A stretch of DNA of 64,000 nt, taken from the NCBI GenBank assembly GCA_037367405.1, contig JAZKJV010010616.1:1389501-1453500 (forward strand), in the 5' to 3' direction. Position 1 is the stretch's first letter; each line of letters opens with the position of its first letter. This DNA comes from Ottelia alismoides (taxonomy: Eukaryota; Streptophyta; Magnoliopsida; Alismatales; Hydrocharitaceae). Under the pieces are notes generated by a model. It made no database searches and had not been told where the DNA came from. It saw only the letters and a program-made list of their open reading frames with translations. This document shows, in pieces, positions 10,840 through 20,211 of the stretch. The position numbers and the translations under genes were made by a program.

Positions 10840-11033
10840 AAAAATTGTTGAGAGAACTTATCCCTCCCCGAGCAATATAAATTTAAATTAGCTCATTGTT
10901 TTCTCTTTGATTATATTGAACATCCGGTGGAAAGATGTGATAGTGACCCTGTTTATATGCCAGGACACGTGGTCGCCTCTCCGCTCAGCAATCAACATGT
11001 CATTCCTTCTTAGCAACCAAATAAAGATCAACA

Positions 11034-11171
11034 CCATAGCGCTCGCTATATTAGCAAACATGTCCATAGCGCTCGCTATATCAAAAACCATCGTCAGATA
11101 GAAGAGAATATATGAATTTCTAAAAATAAAGTGTCAGATAGAAGCCATATATGCATTTCTAAAAGTAAAGT
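11034..11171. repeat. Two small local duplications
   Basis: An 18-bp sequence, CCATAGCGCTCGCTATAT, occurs at 11034-11051 and again at 11064-11081. Its centre is itself an inverted repeat (ATAGCG/CGCTAT). A further tandem pair of about 40 bp starting GTCAGATAGAAG lies at 11093-11132 and 11133-11171. No gene is associated. Confidence 0.7.
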
Positions 11172-11223
11172 GTCCATCAGCTCAGGAGCATCAATATGCA
11201 ATGTCATGAAAACCTTGTGCTGG

Positions 11224-11392
11224 TAGGGATGGGCATTGGGGCCGAAGCCCGGCTCAAAAAGTCCATCCCAGCCCAAGCCTAATAGGACATTGGGTCGGGC
11301 TTGGGCCTAAAAGTTCGACCCAAATTTACTTCGGGTTGGGTTCGGGTTTAGCTCGGCCCAAACCGACCCGACCCAAATTTTCGGGCCTAACG
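11224..11392. mobile_element. hAT-type terminus with GGCCC-rich subterminal repeats
   Basis: TAGGGATGGGCA at 11224 closely resembles the terminal repeat of the 8783-9618 element and is followed by the same kind of CGGGC/GGCCC motif field. No matching right end was found downstream. It is either a truncated miniature element or the left end of the transposase-bearing element that follows. Confidence 0.5.
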
Positions 11393-14300
11393 CATCGTAA
11401 ATTCAATGAACTTGCAGTAGCTCTCCCATGTCATGTACGAGTACATGGCCTTTTAATCCATCGCATACTGCATGTATTGGTGGTCATCGATGCTTATGAG
11501 TATCCCAAGACGAGGATAACCATCACTAGATTTAGTATCACGAGTGGCACGATGAGGCTGCGAAGTACTGGCTTGAGATCCTCGGGACGACGATGACGGA
11601 GTAGGAGAAGATCTCTGCAAAAGAGGAGAAAGAGGCACTGGCGTGTACTCAGAAAAGAAACCATAATTGTCACTGCCAAAGAAGTTGCACTGGCTCTGCT
11701 TAAGTTGGCTACCTTAGTAGTTCTCACCATTGTAGCTACTATATCCTCCATACCCATTGTAACCATATGAATATGATGGAGGTGCATATGCTTGAGGAGG
11801 ATGAGGAGGGGGTCCTGGAGGAGAAGCATGAAAGAATTACGGGAAGATGCCAAATGATATCTCATTGTGCGACGATCCATATCTGCCCAAGGGACTTGGT
11901 GTTCCTCCATGATATGTCTGCTAACGTCCATGCAGCTCAAGGAACCTACAGATGATATCAAATCATCCATATAGTTGTCAGTTGGACGATGGCCATGACC
12001 ATACATGTAATCAATAGGACCATAGGTCCGGACTCGGACTTGGAATAAACTATCCATATGTGTTCCTTTGTCGCTCCATATATTTACACTTTGTGTGGAG
12101 CCCTTCCTCGAATCTTGTATCTTGTGGTCCACAACCACCCCCTACTGACCCACCTGAATATGTTCCCCACCATCACCAAATCCACTATGATCACCATCAT
12201 CATCATCATCATCATCTCCGCTGTCATCCTTTGACTTGGATTTGGATTTGGAGCTAGTGGAGAGAATTTCATCAACAACTACATCAACCTCTGCCTCCAA
12301 CCTACAAGAGGGTCTGTAATCCACCCGGATCTAGCCAGATAGTCACCTACATCTGCTCCCATTTGCTAGCTTATATTCTCATTTGGTCTTCCACCCAGTT
12401 GATTGAGCACATGAGCACCATTGAAATCCATCCACCTTTGGAAAGCATCTTCATCAGCATCATCATCGTGCATCTTGAAAATGTATGCAAGATCAATAGG
12501 GTCTATGTAGTCCTCTTTGTCCTGACCTTCCATTGCATGTTTCATCTTCAACCTCTAGTTGTAGTGCACGTAAACAAGACATGGAGCCTCTGTTCTCCCA
12601 AAATGTTCTGTCTCTTCAAATGGATCAGGTTGAATGTGCTACAGTTCCTCTCATAGCCACCAGCAGATGCGGTTTAAGACAACATTTCTACTACCACATT
12701 TCATAGGTGTGGAGCCTCCATCCCATACAATAACTACCATTCAGCTGTGAAAAATTCAAGTGGAGATAAATCAATAGTGGTGATACATCACTACACATTC
12801 ACTGTACTTTTTTATCTTCATCCTTACCAGGAAGAGTACTGCCCCGTCCATTTACCGCAGTAATTCTACCAAAGGAACCCAAGGCATCCCTGAAGTACTT
12901 CACCCGCACATAGGTTGGAGTCATAAATTGTTATATAAAGCTCTTAAGAAATATTTTGCCAGCCCCAATCTAGCTCCAAAATCAAGATTACCTCGTTCAT
13001 GCACAAGATATGTGTCTTCTCATCCTTGATGAGCTTCTCCACTACAATTTGTACAGGTGCTAGAAGGTCAGTATTTGTACCAAGATCATTCTTATACTGG
13101 TACTTAGGATAGAAGTAATAAGTTGGACACAAACAAGCAAAATTCTCATATTCTAAAGTAATATAAAAAAATGAAAATAAATTAGGTTATTACATTACAT
13201 ACCAACCTTGTGAAGAGGATCTGAGAGCATCTTGGACTATCGCTCATCTATGATGTCTAACCATGCTTTAAATCATTTCCCAATTGCTTCTTTGACCTTC
13301 TCTCTCATGCTGCACATTACCTCGTAGATCAATCCCATGGTGCGCTTCTTATCACCATCTACGATCCGCAATGCAGAAACAACTAAATTCATGATCTTCG
13401 TGACCCGAGTCATGTCATCCCAAAAGTGGAGATCATTGATTAATGTCTCTACTTTCCGTCCTTCTGTCCGAGCTTCGGGTATCTCGAATCATTCACCTTG
13501 GCAACACATGATTTTCAACCCTATCATGTGTTGTTTCAGACTTTGCAACAATATAAAATTAGTTGCAAAGTGTGTGAGGTCAGACCTCACCAACTCACCA
13601 TTGCACGTCCGCCTCATCAATGCCAACACTTTGGAATGGTTGTAAATGAATGTGGTGATCGCTCGTGCTTGCTCCACTCTTAAGACAAGCTTGCTCTTGT
13701 TGAAGTCCTTTAAAATTAAATCAATACCGTGTGCATCACACGATGTCCAAAAATGTCGTAGCTACTAGACCTTATTATTGTTTCACATGCTTTCTTGAAG
13801 TTGCCACCATTATCCGTGACAATCTGAACAATGTTCTCTTTCCTAACATCTTTGATGATGTCATTCATCAACTTTAGCATGTACTTGTGGTCCTTCACAT
13901 GTTCGGATCCAACAACATATTTCAAAAAACTATCTTTCCATTGCATTAAATAATGAAGTTGATGATCTGCTTCCTCGTGTAGCTCATCCACCCATCGCAC
14001 ACGACCGCCACCACATACTCTGACACCTCCTCATTAGCTCGGCGATGTACTCATCCATCTCCTCCTTCTCCATCCCGAGATATTTGTTTATTATTTTGTA
14101 GGATATGGGGACCTTCACTCACATTCTACTACAGCAATCTCATCAATGGCATGTTGGAGAAATGACCCTTCAGCAACGTTGGCTGGAGGGCTCTCCCCAA
14201 AGAAGAGCATATTGACAGCCTTTCCCATCGTCTCCATGTTTTCTATGTCCAAAACTTAATATCCGAGTTTATCCTTGAAGAACTCATCATGATTCTACAT
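11393..14300 (-). pseudogene. hAT transposase (DUF659 / dimerisation type), broken
   Basis: Minus-strand fragments in several frames form one decayed hAT transposase. The RNase H-like part at 13716-14000 has FLKYVVGSEHVKDH and VQIVTDNGGNFKKA, where the Asp of VTDN is the usual catalytic position. It continues at about 13490-13730 with ILKDFNKS, FIYNHSKVL and ELVRSDLTHFATNF. The C-terminal dimerisation domain is recognisable at about 12545-12770 (EWWLLYG, LSQTAS, ERNCSTFNLIH). A low-complexity C-terminal tail follows to about 11494. The normal C-x-H motif before ILKD is degraded, and stops and shifts occur throughout. It would have cut and pasted hAT elements; it could be related to the elements at 8783 and 11224, but matching termini on both sides were not found. 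The N-terminal zinc finger was not recognised. Confidence 0.7.
12195..12217. repeat. CAT/ATG microsatellite
   Basis: A run of CAT triplets inside the hAT transposase tail. It makes methionine- or histidine-rich frames on both strands that are not genes. Confidence 0.85.
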
Positions 14301-14699
14301 TAAAACACAAAAACTGTAATTTTCTCTTCCATAGATCTCACACATTATTTCCAGAGTACTCTTTAGTACATGTTATATACGAGGTCCGAGTAAATACTTT
14401 CATAACACATCATTATTGTGCATTAAAATACAAAATCACTAATTTTGGTCTCCAAAAATCAAGCTACATATTCAAATCTCTAAAAAACAGCACACGGAGA
14501 GAGAACATCTTAGGAACAAAAAATCTAAAAAATTGAAGAAATTGATGAAGCTTTGATAAATTTTGACTTACCTTGAAGAAAAGAGTGAAACAAGAACTTA
14601 GAAGAACCTTGGAGAACCAAAGCAACTGAGTGTCTGTCAAAATGGGCAAATTTGGACCAACATTCCGATCCATCTTGACAAAATACAACTTTTTTTTAA

Positions 14700-14853
14700 T
14701 ACAAGATTCGCTTTTTTTGTGCGAGATGGTGAGATGACTTGAAATATCACCGATATTTCACAAAATTTCGGTCAAATCCAAGAAATCGACATGGTTTTCG
14801 ATATGCAGAGTCCATCGAAACCGAAATTTCGCGAGATTTAGTACTGTGCCTCA
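14700..14853. mobile_element. Probable hAT right-terminal region
   Basis: The stretch is rich in AAATTTCG/CGAAATTT-type motifs. It ends with GTACTGTGCCTCAG, which read in reverse begins CTGAGGCACAGTAC, similar to known hAT ends. It lies upstream of the minus-strand transposase, where an element end would be expected. No partner repeat was found on the left side, so this is tentative. Confidence 0.35.
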
Positions 14854-15341
14854 GTAACCATAACTGCAATGGAGTACCAACATCTCTTCTTATTGATGTT
14901 GAATAAACCAGGAATATACACAATTGGAGATAGGTATTACATCATTAAGCTCATAGAAGCCCAAAAAATGTTTTTACTTCAAGAAATATTGCTACATGAT
15001 ATCTCACAATCGGTAGAGAGGACAGCAACCTTCCAGGCTAGGCATCCTTCGTGGGGGGCATTTTAAGTGTTGCATGCTTTAAATTGTTGATCACGATTCT
15101 ACTTTTATTGAAGATTTGAATGTGTTGTATGCTTCAAATTGTTGTTGATACAATATTGTTGAGTTTTTATACATGTAAAAGCTGCTCTACAACATCCAGA
15201 TTCCAGAGTGTTATTTTTTTGCAAAGTCTCAATAAACGATTAAAAGGGAAAAAACACCGGAAAGATTAACAGAAATTGAGTCATGTAATACAAAATCGAG
15301 TCCTCAATTCGACTGCAATACAAAGGAGATACATATTTAAA
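14854..15341. other. Intergenic, no gene recognised
   Basis: A single 65-codon plus-strand open segment (14869-15066) has no recognisable motif. The sequence is AT-rich and separates the hAT remnant from the F-box gene. Confidence 0.5.
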
Positions 15342-15475
15342 TTAAAAGAAAACATTCGTATGATAAATATTATCCTGACTGTATATCCCCATCAGGATGC
15401 TCAGACAGGCCTTCACATTGGTCAGTGCTTGGCATAAATCACGCCTGAATCCTATCTCAAAACGCCCCTGTTCAT
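15342..15475 (-). other. Possible 3'UTR exon of the F-box gene
   Basis: On the minus strand an acceptor-like TTTCTTAATTGCAG precedes 15475. A donor-like GTACTTAC starts at 15754, downstream of the F-box stop codon. Splicing between them would give a 279-base intron in the 3' UTR and a last exon running from 15475. The exon also keeps an open frame (EQGRFEIGFRRDLCQ), which matched nothing known to me. This is inference from splice-like motifs only. Confidence 0.35.
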
Positions 15476-15804
15476 CTGCAATTAAGAAAATATGATTTGA
15501 GTAAGACATGGCAAGAGAAAGAGTTGTATATACGACTAGAAAAAAATGATGACAGAAACTAGGAGCATATACCATGGCTGATGCATTAGAATTAGATTTC
15601 TGCAACTACTGACATTTTCAACTACTAACACACTTCTTTCTACACATGCTAGCTTTTAAGTTTAAAGATCTAAGTTACTACTGCAGTCTAAATATGCTAA
15701 CTCGAATGTAAGCAAACTATTTTTGTTAAGATAGTTAAAGAAGAATGTAAGTACCTATGTAAACCGATCAGCCAGCAGCGGGATGTTCGTAATGGATCAA
15801 AATG

Positions 15805-17052
15805 TTAGAATGCAGGCACGAACCATGTTGCCCATGAACAATCAAGTTCCTTCATCGAAATGGGGAGGTATTCCACAATACGCTGAGCTTCCAAGTCGAA
15901 CATGACCAAACCTTTAAAAGGGCTCCAGCTCGCATCAGGACTGTCAATAAGGTGGCAGTCGTCATTGAAGTAGATGCTGCCGGGTTTCAATTCCGGAAAC
16001 TCCAGTGTGGACAGCACGATGGAACGGTGCTCATCCAAGAACAGGGCACAGTTCCCAATACTTGTAACGACCTCTACATCTCCGTGCAAGTCAGTTGGCA
16101 TCCTGTAAACCTTGACAAAGGCGGTCTCCGGATAATTTACGACAGCACGGCACACAACAATCAGGTCTCTGTTGGGCAAAAACACCGGGTAGTACATTGT
16201 TTCACAACAATATGTGAGGCAATCGTTCAGATCTTCGCAGTCATCTCTTTCGTGATCAGGAAACGAACCGCCGAAATCGGACAAGGACCAAGGATTATCG
16301 TAGAATTTAAAGTCCCATACTTTGAAATGTGCGGGGTCGTGGAGATCGCAGGTGAATAACCGAAAGAACATAGCCCCCCTCCTGCGAATGTCTGTGAAGA
16401 ATCCACAGAGCTTATTTCGGTATACGTGGAGCCCGAAGTCTTTAACATCATCTAGGATCGACGACACCCTGCCCCAAGTCTTGACGTTTCCGGCATCAAC
16501 AAATGCCGAGAACATTCCGCCTGCACGATGGATAACAGCGGTATAACCAGTTCCAGAAGAAGAAGGGGAGGAGGAGGAGACGACGAACACTTGGGAGACT
16601 CCGCGATGTCTACGGGGGAGGGGCGGGAAGCGGAAGGCTGCTCTGGTGATGGGGTTGATCATTGAGAGGCGCTTCGAGAGCTCGTCCTCGTAGACAAGGA
16701 ATCCGTGGTCTGACATCCCAACGAGACGCTTCTGGTGGAGCTCGGGGAGGTGAATGCCGTAGTAACGACCAGTAGTGGTGTCCAGGAAGCGCGCGCGGTG
16801 GTCCTTGACATCTTCGGGGAGCGTCAGCCACGGGCGGATCGTCCTCGGGGATGCCCACGTCTTCACTGCTGACCTCCATGACACGCACACCGCGCCGGAG
16901 CGGATCAGATCCACTGCCGTCAATCTCGCGAAGATGAGGAGCAGAACGTCCATGGGAACGATCGACTCCACCTCGTCGTCAATCTTCCGCCGCTTTCGAT
17001 CCGGCTTCTCGGCCGGATCGCCGTGTTCGTCTTCTCCCTTCCGCCTTCCCAT
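15805..17052 (-). CDS. F-box protein with DUF295 (KIB1-4 type beta-propeller) domain
   Basis: This 415-residue protein is the only intact host-like gene in the window. It has a basic nuclear-localisation-like stretch (KPDRKRRK, residues 16-23). An F-box lies at about 31-66 (IVPMDVLLLIFARLTAVDLI and VCVSWRSAV) and would bind SKP1 in an SCF ubiquitin ligase. A DUF295 region follows to the end, with the typical NPITRAAFRFPPLP motif at about 133-146. The F-box predicts target recognition for ubiquitination; the target is unknown. The frame also stays open upstream to an ATG at 17187, but a TATA box lies between, so the ATG at 17052 is preferred. Length and domain order are normal for the family and there are no stops or shifts. 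A related alternative is an F-box paralogue without SCF activity. The gene sits alone among transposons. Confidence 0.88.
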   Translation of the reverse strand: MGRRKGEDEHGDPAEKPDRKRRKIDDEVESIVPMDVLLLIFARLTAVDLIRSGAVCVSWRSAVKTWASPRTIRPWLTLPEDVKDHRARFLDTTTGRYYGIHLPELHQKRLVGMSDHGFLVYEDELSKRLSMINPITRAAFRFPPLPRRHRGVSQVFVVSSSSPSSSGTGYTAVIHRAGGMFSAFVDAGNVKTWGRVSSILDDVKDFGLHVYRNKLCGFFTDIRRRGAMFFRLFTCDLHDPAHFKVWDFKFYDNPWSLSDFGGSFPDHERDDCEDLNDCLTYCCETMYYPVFLPNRDLIVVCRAVVNYPETAFVKVYRMPTDLHGDVEVVTSIGNCALFLDEHRSIVLSTLEFPELKPGSIYFNDDCHLIDSPDASWSPFKGLVMFDLEAQRIVEYLPISMKELDCSWATWFVPAF

Positions 17053-17053
17053 G

Positions 17054-17071
17054 AACCCTAACCCTAACCCT
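17054..17071 (-). promoter_or_regulatory. Telobox-like motif in the F-box leader
   Basis: Three units of the plant telomere heptamer (AACCCTA on plus, TAGGGTT on minus) lie directly upstream of the F-box ATG. Short telobox motifs near transcription starts are known plant cis-elements, mainly in ribosomal-protein and cell-cycle genes. A role here is inferred. Confidence 0.5.
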
Positions 17072-17129
17072 TTCACAGAGGTCGGGAAAGGTCTGCGTTG
17101 GACGAGAGAAGGCGAAGAAGGAAGCAACC

Positions 17130-17146
17130 TATAAATAAATATAGGG
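17130..17146 (-). promoter_or_regulatory. TATA box of the F-box gene
   Basis: The minus strand reads CTATATTTATTTATAG about 80 bases upstream of the chosen ATG. It is the only strong TATA-like motif near the gene and supports the 17052 start over the upstream ATG at 17187. Confidence 0.6.
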
Positions 17147-17234
17147 TAAATTACAGAAAAAGGACTCGACTTTAAGTCGATTACCAATAAAGGGAGTAAT
17201 CTTTAGATTGTAAAAAATTGGGGACTCTTATTTA

Positions 17235-17369
17235 CTGTTTGGTTGCAGGGTTGGGCAGGGTTGGCCCAACCCTGGTTACTATTCACAAGGGTATTTCCTC
17301 CTCACAGATTACTATTCACCCACCCCAACCCAGCCCAACCCAACCCAGTCCAACCCAGCAACCAAACAG
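17235..17369. mobile_element. 135-bp miniature inverted-repeat element
   Basis: The ends are CTGTTTGGTTGC at 17235 and GCAACCAAACAG at 17369. Pairing extends to about 27 of 30 positions through GGGTTGG/CCAACCC motifs. The TGTTTGGTTGC end resembles many plant Tourist or hAT miniature elements. The target duplication is unclear, so the superfamily is left open. It lies about 90 bp upstream of the F-box TATA box. Confidence 0.65.
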
Positions 17370-17521
17370 GCCCTAAGGGTGAGTTTCGTACGCGGGTTAA
17401 GGCGGGTTAAACTGGTAGAGGGTAACATGTTTTTGTGTTTTGGTATTTGGATAGAGGGTTACATTGGGGGTGGGTTTGAAGTGAGTTTGTTGTGATATGA
17501 TTGTATTGAAGTTTTAAAAAA

Positions 17522-18686
17522 GGATTTTTATCATTTGTGCCCCTTTGAGATATCGCAATTTTAGTTATACCCCTCCTTTTTGGTAATACCAGTTGTGCCC
17601 CTCACTTCTTTCTCCGTTATCACTTGTGCCCCTTGGGTTAGTTGCCGTCCATCTCCAATGCAAACAGACGTTAACGTGGAGGATATAACGGGAATTAAAT
17701 TAAAAAAACAAGGTTGACAAGGTCATTTCTCTACCCTTCTTCTCCAACCAACCCCCTCCTCCCTAGTCGTCCCCCTCCAGCCCCGACCTCCTCCCCCCAC
17801 ACCTGCTCCCTTGCACCTCCTCCCCAGCCCGCCCCTCCTCCCTGGCTCGACCCCGCCAGCCTCGAGCTCCCCATGAGCTCCTCCCCAGCACATCTTCCTC
17901 TGCCCCTCCTGTCCAGCCTACCGTCTCCCCATCAGCCTCGAGATCCGCCCCAAGCTCCTCCCCAACACCTCATCCCACGTACCTCCTCCCCAGCTCGCCC
18001 CCTCCTCCCTGACTCGGCTCCCTCCAGCCCCAAGCTCCGCCCCGAGCTCCTCCCCCGCACCTCCTCCCCAGCACACACCCTTCTCCCTGGACCGACCCCG
18101 CCAGCCTCGAGCTCCGCCCCGAGCTCCTTCCCAGCACCTCTTCCTCTGCCCCTCCTCCCCAGACTGTCCCTCTCCTCCTTGACCCGACCCCTTCCAGCCT
18201 CGAGCTCCGCACCGAGCTCCCCCCCAGCACCTCTTTCTCCGCCCCTCCTCCCTAGCCCGCCCCCTCCTCCCTGACCTAGCCCCCTCTAGCCTCGAGCTCC
18301 ACTCTGAGCTCCTCCCCATCACTTCTTCCTTCACCCATCCTCCATAGCATGCCCCCTCCTCCCTGACCCACCCCCTCCAGCCTCGAGCTCCGCCTCGAGA
18401 TCCTCCCCCGCACCTCCTCTACCACCCCTCCTTCCCAGCCAAGCCCCTCCAGCCCCATGCTCTGCTCCCCCAGATCGACCCCTGATTTTATTATGACCAT
18501 AATGCCCTTCTAAACCACACCATGATTTGAATAAACCATGTTTATTTTAATTTTTTGACGGTCAATCTGACGGAAGGGCACAAGTGATAATGGAGAAAGA
18601 AGTGAGGGGTACAACTGATATTCCCAAAAAGGGAGGGGCATAACTGAAATTGCAACATTTAATAGGGGCACAACTGATAAAAACCC
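17522..18686. mobile_element. Long-TIR (Mutator-like) element around a C-rich minisatellite
   Basis: About 120 bp at the left end (17522-17645) is repeated in inverted form at the right end (about 18560-18686). Each arm holds four spaced copies of a TTGTGCCCCT-like motif, for example CAGTTGTGCCCCTCACTTCT. Long TIRs and a short passenger interior suggest a Mutator-like element. A 9-bp target duplication is only 6/9 (17513-17521 against 18687-18695). A 16-bp direct repeat, GATTGTATTGAAGTTT, lies outside both ends (17499-17514, 18713-18728). No transposase is present. Confidence 0.6.
17860..18460. repeat. C-rich minisatellite, 76-93 bp units
   Basis: Seven units start with CCTCGAGCTCCGCCCCGAGC or a close variant at 17860, 17936, 18028, 18105, 18198, 18290 and 18381. 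Spacings are 76, 92, 77, 93, 92 and 91 bases, so two unit lengths differing by about 15 bases alternate at first. On the plus strand it gives a proline-rich open frame of 186 codons (17714-18274), which I regard as a by-product of the repeat. Confidence 0.85.
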
Positions 18687-20211
18687 TTGAAAATGAGTAG
18701 TTATTATGACGTGATTGTATTGAAGTTTGAAAAAGTGAGTAGAAGTGGAGTAGTTCATAATTTTATATGATATAATCGTATAATATATTATTTTTTTAAT
18801 GGAATTGATGATGGAGAATTGATTTATTTAATTTTTTAAAAAGATAAAGAGTGGGGCCCATGTAAGAGTGAGAAGAGGTGGGGTAAGGGGGTGGGGAGTT
18901 TACCCCTCAAACCGAACGGCCCCTAAAAGAACTAACGATTTTATACCCCATTAATTTCTTGCTTGAACTGACGAATATGCCCTCACTTTTACCCCCTCTC
19001 TTCCACGACCCATTCTCCGACAGTGACATTCCCGAAGGTTGTTGCACGCTCCTATTCCGTCATCTCCGATGAGGAGTACATGTTCATCCCCCAACTCGTC
19101 GCAGATCACTTTTGATCCAATGTTTCCATCACAATTTCAATTTTCCTACAATGCTACGCACCCATCTCTTATATCTTGTATAGCATAAGCTATCACATAG
19201 AACAAAGGTGCACGCCATTTGTTTGTTCCTCAATCCATTACATCTCCATGAAAGTAGAATCTCCCTGATCAGTTGGGTATGAATGGCAGCCAATCGATTG
19301 AAAATTGCTACTCCTCTTTCTTTCAGCGCCAAGCACTAAGGAGTGGAAGGGAAGTAGTTGTGCTTGAGACTTGGCTAAGGAAAATGGCTGATGCATAGAA
19401 GGTGTAGTTTGTAGCTTGATACCTTCCTTGCAAACACTAAGGTATTGAACAACTGTTAACTAGAAGGATCGAAGTTGATGATGCACTATCCCTATGGCAA
19501 TGGTTGTCGGTGGAGGAACCAAATGAGAAGTAGGATGAATACTTCTGCAGCTGAAGTCTGATGAGGCGAAGGTCGATGTGAAGCTAGATGAACTTCTTTA
19601 GCATGGTGGTCTGCTACGGACGCACCAGTGGCTGAAAATGAGGTGATTTAATGCTCTCAACTGAGGCATTCTTAGGTTGAGGGCGACTCTCCTCACTGAC
19701 ATCGAAGATCAGACTCGGGGCGGACCGCAGGAGGTGGGTGTGGGGAGTTTTAGACAATTATGTCCCTCTTAACCTTACAATGATTTGAAAATCCATAGGT
19801 AAGTTCAACTCATTGAGGATTAAATTAATGGAAGGGTACAAGTGATAGAATGGTAAAAAATAGACTATTGATAATCCAAAAAAAAGAAGAGCATATAACT
19901 GATATTGCAATATCTCATAAGAGCACAACTGATAAAAATAAAATGAACTACAAATTCCAAGAAAGTCCCTCTATTAGAGGGCTACGGAGGTCGGTGACAA
20001 TGCTTTCATGTTGTATTTAAAAGATGTAATTAGGTTTTAATTGTAAAATCTATGCAATTACAATAAGAGTCAATTTGATTCCAATTGGGAACTCAAATGG
20101 CTTAGAGGGAAAGTTGAGAATTCTCAAATTTGAAACATGGAAAAGCTTGGGTGGAAGTTTAGTACCATGCCTAGTATTCCTAAACTTTTGGTGGGTTTAT
20201 ATATGAGTTCA
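18687..20211. mobile_element. Older relative of the long-TIR element, plus unassigned sequence
   Basis: The stretch 19757-19945 resembles the right end of the 17522-18686 element (GGAAGGGTACAAGTGAT, AACTGATATTGCAAT, GCACAACTGATAAAAA). Its left end was not found. Between 18980 and 19110 an open segment reading VVARSYSVISDEEYMFIPQL looks like a captured gene fragment, but I do not recognise the gene. The remaining sequence to 20211 shows no gene. Confidence 0.4.

Noticed and set aside
12060..12324. Methionine-, histidine- or aspartate-rich frames
   Set aside because: They come from a CAT-triplet microsatellite inside the hAT remnant.
17054..17071. Interstitial telomere sequence
   Set aside because: Under three full units, at the 5' end of a gene, fits a telobox better than a relic of a chromosome end.
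17714..18274. Proline-rich 186-codon plus-strand frame
   Set aside because: It is the product of a C-rich minisatellite without stop codons. No start context, domain or conserved composition supports a gene.
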